Shown here: positions 6,959 to 12,575 of the stretch, one piece after another
Layout: each line of letters starts with the position of its first letter
Position numbering within the stretch: the first letter of the stretch is position 1
From: Oscillibacter sp. CAG:241
GTDB lineage: Bacteria; Bacillota; Clostridia; Oscillospirales; Oscillospiraceae
DNA length: 18,504 nucleotides
Reading direction: 5' to 3'
Assembly: GCA_000435975.1 (NCBI GenBank)
Contig: FR884119.1
Span: 23,287 to 41,790, forward strand
The notes under the pieces: model-generated
The model's input: only the letters and a program-made list of their open reading frames with translations
What the model was told of the DNA's origin: nothing
The model's database searches: none
Made by a program: the position numbers and the translations under genes

Positions 6959-8308
6959 ATGGCGATACCGTTTGACTATACGTCGGAATATAAACGCAAG
7001 CTGCGCACCCCGGAGGAGGCGGCCCGGGTGGTCAAGAGCGGCGACTGGCTGGATATTTCCATGGGCGGCGCGTTCCCGTCCCTGATGGATGAGGCCATTG
7101 CCAAGCGGAAGGACGAGCTGCGGGGTGTGAAGATCCGGGGTTATCTGATCCAGCAGCCCATTCAGATGGTGGAGTGCGATCCCGACCGAGAGCACTTTAT
7201 CTATAACAGCTGGCACATGTCCGGCTACGAGCGGAAGCTCTGTGACCGGGGACTGTGCAATTTCAATCCCATGGTGTTCCGGAATCTGGGAGCCTACTAT
7301 GACCATTTCCTCACGGTAAACGTGGCCATCACCTGTGTGACTCCCATGAACGAGCATGGATACTTCAACTTCTCTGTGTCCAACGCCTCCGCCCGGGCGG
7401 TGCTGGATAAGGCCGATGTGGTGATCCTGGAGGTCAACGAGAATCTGCCCTGGGTCTATGGCGGTCTGGATGAGTGCATCCACATCGACGATGTGGACAT
7501 GATCGTGGAGGGTCCTCACGGCCCTCTGCCCGGCATCAAGACCCCCGCTGCCAGCGAGACGGAGATGAAAATCGCCGAGTACGTGGTGCAGAACATGGTG
7601 GATGGCTCCACCCTGCAGCTGGGCATCGGGTCCCTGCCCAACGCCGTGGGCCAGATGATCGCCCGGTCCGACCTGCGGGATCTGGGCATCCACACGGAGA
7701 TGCTGTGCGACTCGTACCTGGATATGTACAAGGCCGGAAAGATCAACAACAAGAGAAAGACCCTGGACCGCTATAAGAGCGTGTTCGGCTTTGCCATTGG
7801 TTCGCCGGACCTGCACGACTGGATCCGGGAGAACCCCGGTGTGGTGACCTATCCCATCAGCTACTGCAACGATCCCTCTATCGTGGGGAAGATCGACAAC
7901 TTTGTCTCCATCAACAACTGCATCTCCGTGGACCTGTACGGCCAGATATGCGCCGAGAGCGCCGGTACCCGGCAGATCAGCGGCACCGGCGGCCAGCTGG
8001 ACTTTCTGGAAAGTGCCGCCGTATCCAAGGGCGGCAAGGCGTTCATCTGTATGACCTCCTCCTTTACCAACAAGGAGGGAGAAGTGGTGTCCCGCATCAA
8101 CCCGCTGCTGACTCCCGGCGATATCGTCACCGATCCCCGGAGTCTGGCCTATTATGTCGTCACCGAATACGGCGGCGTGAATCTGGTGGGATGCAGCACC
8201 TGGGAGCGGGCGGAGAAGCTGATCTCTATCGCCCATCCCAAGTTCCGGGATGAGCTGATCGCCAGTGCTGAAAAGCAGGGCATCTGGCTGCGGTCCAACA
8301 AGCGGTAA
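6959..8308 (+). CDS. but: Butyryl-CoA:acetate CoA-transferase family protein (4-hydroxybutyrate CoA-transferase-like)
   Basis: Probably transfers CoA from butyryl-CoA to acetate, giving butyrate and acetyl-CoA, the last step of butyrate formation in many gut Clostridia. The product is 449 aa, the usual length of this family (AbfT/Cat-like). The conserved core has PxxxGxH-type segments, then GSTLQLGIGSLPNAVGQMI (216-234). The likely catalytic glutamate is E247 in GIHTEML, and the CoA-binding loop is GTGGQLDF (342-349). C-terminal motifs are NPLLTPGDIVTDPRS and TEYGGVNLVG. ATG 6959 has AAAGAGG (6942-6948) ten bases upstream. The gene is monocistronic, with a promoter directly upstream and a strong terminator downstream. 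Closely related enzymes use 4-hydroxybutyrate, propionyl-CoA or other acyl-CoAs, so family is secure but substrate is inferred from the fermentative context. The symbol is tentative. Confidence 0.9.
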   Translation: MAIPFDYTSEYKRKLRTPEEAARVVKSGDWLDISMGGAFPSLMDEAIAKRKDELRGVKIRGYLIQQPIQMVECDPDREHFIYNSWHMSGYERKLCDRGLCNFNPMVFRNLGAYYDHFLTVNVAITCVTPMNEHGYFNFSVSNASARAVLDKADVVILEVNENLPWVYGGLDECIHIDDVDMIVEGPHGPLPGIKTPAASETEMKIAEYVVQNMVDGSTLQLGIGSLPNAVGQMIARSDLRDLGIHTEMLCDSYLDMYKAGKINNKRKTLDRYKSVFGFAIGSPDLHDWIRENPGVVTYPISYCNDPSIVGKIDNFVSINNCISVDLYGQICAESAGTRQISGTGGQLDFLESAAVSKGGKAFICMTSSFTNKEGEVVSRINPLLTPGDIVTDPRSLAYYVVTEYGGVNLVGCSTWERAEKLISIAHPKFRDELIASAEKQGIWLRSNKR

Positions 8309-8329
8309 AGCCTCCTGTATACAAACTGA

Positions 8330-8362
8330 CCCCCTCCGGCCCAAAAGCCGGAGGGGGTTTAT
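8330..8362. terminator. Terminator between the convergent CoA-transferase and sortase genes
   Basis: A perfect 11-bp stem, CCCCCTCCGGC (8330-8340) with GCCGGAGGGGG (8347-8357), has a six-base loop. It is followed by TTTAT on the + strand. The T-tail is short but the stem is very stable; it probably serves both converging genes. Confidence 0.85.
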
Positions 8363-8367
8363 GCCGC

Positions 8368-9159
8368 TTACTGGATGGGCTCCAGAACGCCCAGGACAAC
8401 ATAGCGGACGTTTTTGAATTCGTAGGTGCAGGTGGACAGGGTGACGATGTGGCTGTCTGCCGAGGGAACACCGGTGGTGGAGCGGAAGGTGGAGTAGTTG
8501 ACCATCTGCTGCAAAAACTCCTGGGTTACCTGAAACTGGTAGACGCTGCAATCAGGGTAGGCCACCTGGCCGCTGCTGTCCAGAATGTAGCCCGCCGCGT
8601 CCACGATGACGCCGGCAAACAGACGGAGCTTGTAATTCTGCTGGGGGGTCAGCATGTACAGATAGGGATGCTGGTCATAGTACGCCTGCTTCTTGTATTT
8701 CACCAGGTTGGAGAACATGGCGCCGGACGTCATATTGTGTCCGTAGATCAGGCTGTTCTGGTCGGAGAAATCGGCCTTGTTGGAGCAATCCATAAAGATG
8801 CTGCCGTTGTCGTTCCAGGTGCCGTCCAGCAGATGGCGCAGATAGTAGTCGTTGTCGCTGCCCTGGACCACCGGGTAATTGATATGGGTATTGGCGCCGT
8901 AGATCCAGGCAATGACATCCTCATTTTGCTGCTTCAGCTCGTCAAACTGCACCGTGGGACACTCCGGATCGCCGCCGGGATCGCTGTCTGGGTTATCCGT
9001 GCTGTTATCCTCGCCGGGCAGGGTCACAAAGCGGGTGGCATCGGAAATGACCTTATCGCTGCGGTATTTCTCCAGGTAGTAGCTACCCACCTTGTAGGCG
9101 GCAAAGAGGAACACGCCGATCAGCAGAGCAAGGATCACGTAGTATACGGGCTTTTTCAT
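8368..9159 (-). CDS. srtB: Class B sortase
   Basis: Membrane-anchored cysteine transpeptidase that links surface proteins to the cell wall or pilins to each other. The product is 263 aa. An N-terminal signal-anchor helix (VYYVILALLIGVFLFAAYKV, residues 5-24) is followed by an acidic linker rich in D, S and P, then the sortase fold. Catalytic residues are H141 (LIYGHNM), C244 (TLSTC) and R252 (NVRYVV). The segment INYPVVQGSDNDYYL is characteristic of class B. ATG 9157-9159 has AAAAGGAG (9168-9175) eight bases upstream; an in-frame extension to 9906 runs antisense over the HAD gene and is rejected. No sorting-signal substrate is encoded in the window, so the target is unknown. Transcribed divergently from the HAD gene using a shared -35 element. 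Confidence 0.93.
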   Translation of the reverse strand: MKKPVYYVILALLIGVFLFAAYKVGSYYLEKYRSDKVISDATRFVTLPGEDNSTDNPDSDPGGDPECPTVQFDELKQQNEDVIAWIYGANTHINYPVVQGSDNDYYLRHLLDGTWNDNGSIFMDCSNKADFSDQNSLIYGHNMTSGAMFSNLVKYKKQAYYDQHPYLYMLTPQQNYKLRLFAGVIVDAAGYILDSSGQVAYPDCSVYQFQVTQEFLQQMVNYSTFRSTTGVPSADSHIVTLSTCTYEFKNVRYVVLGVLEPIQ

Positions 9160-9188
9160 GGCTATGTCTCCTTTTGTAGAGTAGCTCC

Positions 9189-9217
9189 ATTTTACCAGCT
9201 TTTTCCCGGTATTGCAA
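9189..9217 (-). promoter_or_regulatory. Sortase promoter
   Basis: On the reverse strand TTGCAA (9212-9217), a 17-bp spacer and an extended -10, TGG-TAAAAT (hexamer 9189-9194). The -35 hexamer is palindromic and is also the -35 of the HAD promoter. Confidence 0.75.
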
Positions 9218-9240
9218 GGCTTTTGCATTTCTGGTATAAT
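9212..9240 (+). promoter_or_regulatory. HAD phosphatase promoter
   Basis: TTGCAA (9212-9217), a 17-bp spacer and an extended -10, TGG-TATAAT (hexamer 9235-9240). It shares its entire -35 with the divergent sortase promoter. Confidence 0.8.
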
Positions 9241-9267
9241 CATGCAAAACGGCAGGGAGGCACTTTT

Positions 9268-9894
9268 ATGCTGATTTTCGACATGGACGGTACGCTGATC
9301 GACTCCAACGGCATCTGGAGGCAGGTGGACGAGGCGTTTCTGGCCAAGCGGGGGTATCCCTATACCCGGGAATACTATGAGGGGGTGGCCCATACCATTT
9401 TCCCCATGGCCGCCAAATTTACCAAGGCATACTGCCATCTGGAGGAGTCCGAGGAGGACATTATGGCCGAATGGATGCAGATGGCCGGGGATGCTTATGC
9501 CGCGCGGGTGCCCATCAAGCCGGGAGTCCGGGCATATCTGGACCGGTGCCGGGTGGCGGGGGAGCGGATGATCGTGCTGACCTCCAGCGTGCCGGAGCAC
9601 TGCCGGGCCGCTTTGGGACGGCTGGGATTGACGGAGTACTTCCAGCGCATCCTGTTTGCCCACGATCTGGGAATGGACAAGAAGGACCCGGAGACCTTCC
9701 GTCATGCGGCAGCGCTGATGGGAGTGACTCCGGAGGAATGCACCGTGTATGATGACTCCGTGGCTGCCTGCCGGGCGGCGCGGGATGCCGGGATGCAGGT
9801 GGTGGGCGTATATGACGAGTTTTTCCATGTGTCCTGGCCGGAAATGTGTCAGGTCTGTCACCGGGTCATCCGGAGCTTTGAAGAATTGCTGTAA
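9268..9894 (+). CDS. HAD-superfamily hydrolase (beta-phosphoglucomutase/phosphatase-like)
   Basis: Probable small-molecule phosphatase of the HAD family. The product is 208 aa. Motif I is FDMDGTLID with nucleophile D5 and acid/base D7. A helical cap about residues 15-80 follows. Motif II is IVLTSS (T105/S106), motif III lysine K138 or K139 (GMDKKDPETF), and motif IV VYDDS (D162, D163). All catalytic positions are filled, so an active enzyme is expected; cap type and motifs fit subfamily IA, but the substrate cannot be told. ATG 9268 has AGGGAGG (9254-9260) seven bases upstream. Expressed from an extended -10 promoter that overlaps the sortase promoter and ended by a strong hairpin. Confidence 0.9.
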   Translation: MLIFDMDGTLIDSNGIWRQVDEAFLAKRGYPYTREYYEGVAHTIFPMAAKFTKAYCHLEESEEDIMAEWMQMAGDAYAARVPIKPGVRAYLDRCRVAGERMIVLTSSVPEHCRAALGRLGLTEYFQRILFAHDLGMDKKDPETFRHAAALMGVTPEECTVYDDSVAACRAARDAGMQVVGVYDEFFHVSWPEMCQVCHRVIRSFEELL

Positions 9895-9900
9895 AGATGG

Positions 9901-9939
9901 AATCAAGTCCTCCGGTGCAGTCGGAGGACTTGATTTTTT
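9901..9939 (+). terminator. Intrinsic terminator of the HAD gene
   Basis: A 13-bp perfect stem, ATCAAGTCCTCCG (9902-9914) with CGGAGGACTTGAT (9922-9934), and a T6 tail (9934-9939). The tail overlaps the TAA stop codon (9938-9940) of the convergent gene. Read on the other strand it lacks a good T-tract. Confidence 0.93.
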
Positions 9940-10987
9940 ACTCCATTACCCACTCTCGCAGGTTGGGGATTTGCAGACGGATGTTCTTTTCCAGCTCCGG
10001 CCCATCTCCGTAAAAGCCCAGACGCTGCCAGAAGGGGCGCAGGCTCTCGTCGGTGCAGGTCAGCCGCAGGTGCTCCAGACCCAGACGCCGCCCCTGCTGG
10101 ATGATCTGCCCCATAGGCGGGATGCCCTGGCGGCGGCCCCGCCACAGGGGGTCCATACCGTACCAGGTGATGCGCAGGGCGTCCGGCTCCCGGACGGTCT
10201 GGAACAGGCCGATAAGCTCCTGGCCGTTGTACCACACGGCGGTGCTCTGGCCGCTCTCCGGTGCGCCGAACAGGCGGCACTGCTCATGACTTGCGGGGCG
10301 GTACAGCTGTCCGGGCTCCACCATGCCCTTGGTTTTCCACCAGGTCTGCTTACCGAAGGTGGACAGGCCCTCCTGGCCGGCCAGGTGGCTGTTGTCGTCA
10401 CGGAACACCACCCGCAGCTCATCGCCGTCGGCTTCAATAAGGGACACGGCGGTGTTGTCGCCGTGGGGCGTCTGGCCGATATCCGCCAGAGAAAGCCCCT
10501 GAAGAGTACCCAGCACGATGCGCAGAGCAGCTCCGTGGGAAAATATGGCCACCGTCTGGCCGTCGTGCTCCCGGGCTACCCGGCGCAGAGCGGGAAGATA
10601 GCGGTCCAGTACCATCCGGGCGGTCTCGCAGCCCTCCACATGCCAGTGATCCATCTGGCGGTTGAACTCCATCAGCTGCAGGGGCCAGCGGGTCTCGATC
10701 TGGCGCCAGGTCAGCCCCTCCCAGACACCCATGCCGATTTCCCGGAAGGCGGGGTCCGGGTGCAGCGGCAGGCCCTTGGGCATGTAAATGGCCTGGGCCG
10801 TGGTCTGGGTGCGGATCAGGTCGCTGGCGTATACGGCGTCCACCGGGATGTCCCGGAACCGCCGGGCCAGGGCCCGGATCTGGCGGGGACCGCGATAGTC
10901 GGTGATGAGGCCCTCCTCATGGCCGTGGGCAATGCGGTAAAGATTGCCTTCGGCCTCGGCATGGCGGATGAGATAGATCCTTGTCAT
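9938..10987 (-). CDS. Histidine phosphatase fused to a C-terminal GNAT-like domain
   Basis: Two-domain protein of 349 aa. Residues 1-200 are a histidine phosphatase (phosphoglycerate mutase-like) domain. It has the phospho-accepting H9 in IRHAEAEGN, the acid E83 in FREIGMGVWEG and second histidine H151 in FSHGAALR; D55-R59 in YASDLIRTQTTA is the usual flank. All catalytic positions are kept. Residues 215-345 look like a GNAT acetyltransferase: WWKTKGMV, then YGMDPLWRGRRQGIPPMGQIIQQG in the acetyl-CoA loop position and FWQRLGF near the end. The domains are usually separate proteins. ATG 10985-10987 has AAAGGAG directly upstream, and that site overlaps the TAA stop of the preceding pseudo-OMPDC gene, so the two are co-translated. 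Domain calls are firm for the phosphatase and moderate for the GNAT half, whose loop is degenerate. Substrates unknown. Confidence 0.85.
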   Translation of the reverse strand: MTRIYLIRHAEAEGNLYRIAHGHEEGLITDYRGPRQIRALARRFRDIPVDAVYASDLIRTQTTAQAIYMPKGLPLHPDPAFREIGMGVWEGLTWRQIETRWPLQLMEFNRQMDHWHVEGCETARMVLDRYLPALRRVAREHDGQTVAIFSHGAALRIVLGTLQGLSLADIGQTPHGDNTAVSLIEADGDELRVVFRDDNSHLAGQEGLSTFGKQTWWKTKGMVEPGQLYRPASHEQCRLFGAPESGQSTAVWYNGQELIGLFQTVREPDALRITWYGMDPLWRGRRQGIPPMGQIIQQGRRLGLEHLRLTCTDESLRPFWQRLGFYGDGPELEKNIRLQIPNLREWVME

Positions 10988-10997
10988 GGCTTCTCCT

Positions 10998-11759
10998 TTA
11001 CAGCACGGTAACCAGCTGCTTCAGCTGCCGGACGGCGGCCTGGATGGCGTCGGCGTCGGCGTATTGCAGGGTATCGTCCCCCAGCAGCGCACCCCGGCCA
11101 TAGTCATCGAAGGCGGGCAGGGCATTTTCTCCGTCGCAGCCCAGCAGCAGCAAAAATGCCCTGGGGGCCCGGGCGCGCAGCTCCTTCACATCCAGACTGT
11201 AGCCGGTCTCGGCCATCAGGGCCGCGCCATGGCGGGCCATCTGCTCCGCTGCCGCCAGGTACAGGCGGCGGTCGCCGGACATGAGGCTCTGTATCTCCGG
11301 GGCGGAGGGATTTCCGGTGCGGACGGCAGCAAATACGGACTTATCCTCCGCCGCCCGGCACACGTCGCTGCCGGGATAGGGGGTGACGGTGACGCCGTCG
11401 GCATGTATCCCTCCGGCGGTGTATACCTCCGGAGCGGAGGTCCGGGCGTCCACAATGGTGTAAAGTCCCTGGGTCTTGGCCATGTTCACCAGGTTGGCCA
11501 GCACATCCATGCCCATAAAGCCGCAGCGCAGATAGCGCTCCGCCCGCAGCACCACGGCGGGCAGCAGGGGGGCCGCCTGGCCGATGAGCTGGCTGCCGTG
11601 ATAGCGCAGGGCTTCGGCCTCGGCCATATCACCGGGACCGTATAGGTCGGTGAAGTTTTTCGTGATCTTCGGGTTGAGCTTGTCCGCCTCCGGACTCAGA
11701 ACCAGGGCCAGGGGCGTTTTCCGGGCGCGGATCTTATCCTGTAAAACTGCGATCGACAT
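10998..11759 (-). CDS. Orotidine-5'-phosphate decarboxylase-like protein lacking the catalytic residues
   Basis: Protein of 253 aa aligning along its length with type 2 (mycobacterial/clostridial-like) OMP decarboxylases: DKIRARKTPLALVLSPE, a middle stretch ending in GLYTIVDA, then DGVTVTPYPGSD, VRTGNPSAPEIQSL and ETGYSLDVKELRARAP. The active site is not preserved. The usual DAKRGDI is DARTSAP (residues 104-110), which loses the catalytic Lys and second Asp. The usual GLDP is VLSPE, losing the substrate Asp. The PGxGAQGG phosphate loop is LGCDGEN. It therefore should not decarboxylate OMP and is probably a pseudoenzyme or has a new role. The start is ATG 11757-11759 with AAGGAG (11767-11772). 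An in-frame extension to 11858 runs through the promoter and is rejected. First gene of an operon with the phosphatase-GNAT fusion. Confidence 0.78.
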   Translation of the reverse strand: MSIAVLQDKIRARKTPLALVLSPEADKLNPKITKNFTDLYGPGDMAEAEALRYHGSQLIGQAAPLLPAVVLRAERYLRCGFMGMDVLANLVNMAKTQGLYTIVDARTSAPEVYTAGGIHADGVTVTPYPGSDVCRAAEDKSVFAAVRTGNPSAPEIQSLMSGDRRLYLAAAEQMARHGAALMAETGYSLDVKELRARAPRAFLLLLGCDGENALPAFDDYGRGALLGDDTLQYADADAIQAAVRQLKQLVTVL

Positions 11760-11795
11760 AAAAAATCTCCTTGTGCGCGCAAAATGATCCTTGTT

Positions 11796-11824
11796 ATTAT
11801 ACGCAATTCTCCGGATTTTGGCAA
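11796..11824 (-). promoter_or_regulatory. Sigma-A promoter of the OMPDC-like/phosphatase operon
   Basis: On the reverse strand TTGCCA (11819-11824), a 17-bp spacer and a perfect TATAAT (11796-11801). The start site is placed about 30 bases before the ATG. Confidence 0.85.
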
Positions 11825-11891
11825 GAGCGGCGGGGTTATTTTCCGCCCGGCGGGCCATACTAAGCGCGTACCGAAAAAGGAGGAATGCCGG

Positions 11892-12071
11892 ATGTGCAAG
11901 ACAGGCGCATTTTTGTGGGGCCTGGCCGCCGGGATGGTGGCCGGTGCCATGATCGAGATCGTCGTTCTCCCGCGCCCCCGGCCCAGAAAGACTGCTGTGG
12001 GTAAGGCCATGCAGCGGATGGGCAACGCTATGGACCAGGCGCTGGAGTCGGTGGCCGAGAAGATGAGCTGA
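11892..12071 (+). CDS. Small single-pass membrane protein (YtxH-like)
   Basis: A 59-aa protein of unknown function. A short N-terminus (MCKTGAF) leads into one glycine- and alanine-rich hydrophobic helix (LWGLAAGMVAGAMIEIVVLP, about residues 8-27). A basic PRPRPRK stretch and an amphipathic tail (MQRMGNAMDQALESVAEKM) follow. The pattern of one G/A-rich helix and an amphipathic tail recalls YtxH-type stress proteins, but this is only resemblance. ATG 11892 has AAGGAGG (11877-11883) eight bases upstream, which is a strong argument that it is translated. An ATG at 11885 is out of frame. The gene is closed by its own terminator. No obvious promoter was found; the gap on its left holds the divergent promoter of the OMPDC-like gene. 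Confidence 0.75.
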   Translation: MCKTGAFLWGLAAGMVAGAMIEIVVLPRPRPRKTAVGKAMQRMGNAMDQALESVAEKMS

Positions 12072-12079
12072 GCAAAAAG

Positions 12080-12104
12080 CCGGGGACGATGTCCCCGGTT
12101 TTTT
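12080..12104 (+). terminator. Intrinsic terminator of the small membrane protein gene
   Basis: An 8-bp perfect stem, CCGGGGAC (12080-12087) with GTCCCCGG (12091-12098), a three-base loop and six T's (12099-12104). It isolates the next operon. Confidence 0.93.
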
Positions 12105-12113
12105 GCGAATTTA

Positions 12114-12165
12114 CTGTTGACAGCTGTAAACAATCGTGTTATGCTTTGTTTACAGACGTAGACAG
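12114..12165. promoter_or_regulatory. BlaI-type operator pair over the blaI promoter
   Basis: Two related 20-bp sites lie in inverted order. Site 1 (12114-12133) is CTGTTGACAGCTGTAAACAA and contains the ACA-GC-TGT dyad. Site 2 (12146-12165) is TTGTTTACAGACGTAGACAG. Their inner halves form a perfect 10-bp inverted repeat (12124-12133, 12146-12155). Both resemble the TACA-NN-TGTA core known for BlaI/MecI repressors. Site 1 covers the -35 and site 2 begins at the -10, so binding would shut the promoter. Autoregulation by the downstream repressor is the natural inference. Confidence 0.7.
12117..12145 (+). promoter_or_regulatory. Promoter of the blaI-blaR1-like operon
   Basis: TTGACA (12117-12122), a 17-bp spacer and TATGCT (12140-12145). 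The -35 is perfect; the -10 matches TATAAT at four of six positions. Confidence 0.7.
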
Positions 12166-12181
12166 AAAGGATGTGCACGCC

Positions 12182-12574
12182 ATGGAACAGTCCCGCATCG
12201 ACCTGACCCAGGCGGAGTGGCAGGTGATGGAGTGCCTGTGGGAGCAGGCGCCCCGCACCGGCCGGGAGGCCGCCGAATACATGGCCCGGCGCACCGGCTG
12301 GAGCCGGTCCACTACCCTGACCCTTTTGCAGCGCCTGGAGGACAAGGGCGCGGTGAGCAGCCGGGAGGAGGGAAGGAAAAAGGTATTCTCCCCGGTGCTG
12401 CGGCGGGAGGACGCCGCTTTACAGGAGACGGAGGACTTCCTCACCCGGGTGTATAACGGCAGCGTGAGCCTGCTGGTCAGCTCTATGACCCGAAGGCAGG
12501 CGCTGCCTCAGGAGGAGATCGACCAGCTGTATGCCCTTTTGCAGCAGCTGGAGGACCAGAAAGGAGCGGACTGA
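12182..12574 (+). CDS. blaI: BlaI/MecI/CopY-family transcriptional repressor
   Basis: Winged-helix DNA-binding repressor of 130 aa, the normal size. Opening LTQAEWQVMECLWEQAP is the family hallmark. The recognition helix region is WSRSTTLTLLQRLEDKGAV, with the wing EEGRKKVFSPVL to about residue 77. The C-terminal helices form the dimerisation region, which in BlaI and MecI contains the protease cleavage site used for induction. ATG 12182 has AAAGGA (12166-12171) ten bases upstream; an in-frame GTG at 12173 is too close to that site. Its stop is one base before the ATG of the M56 peptidase gene, a typical BlaI-BlaR1 pair. Operator-like dyads cover its promoter, so it probably represses itself. 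No beta-lactamase gene adjoins, so the regulated targets elsewhere are unknown. Confidence 0.92.
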   Translation: MEQSRIDLTQAEWQVMECLWEQAPRTGREAAEYMARRTGWSRSTTLTLLQRLEDKGAVSSREEGRKKVFSPVLRREDAALQETEDFLTRVYNGSVSLLVSSMTRRQALPQEEIDQLYALLQQLEDQKGAD

Positions 12575-12575
12575 T

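Noticed and set aside
6872..8551. Open frame of 559 codons on the - strand
   Set aside because: Antisense to the CoA-transferase; composition of a shadow frame and it runs through the terminator at 8330.
9160..9906. N-terminal extension of the sortase to 512 residues
   Set aside because: The extra part is antisense to the HAD gene and passes through the shared promoter; the signal anchor and ribosome binding site place the start at 9159.
11760..11858. N-terminal extension of the OMPDC-like protein
   Set aside because: Would be translated through the -35/-10 promoter; the AAGGAG site supports the ATG at 11759.
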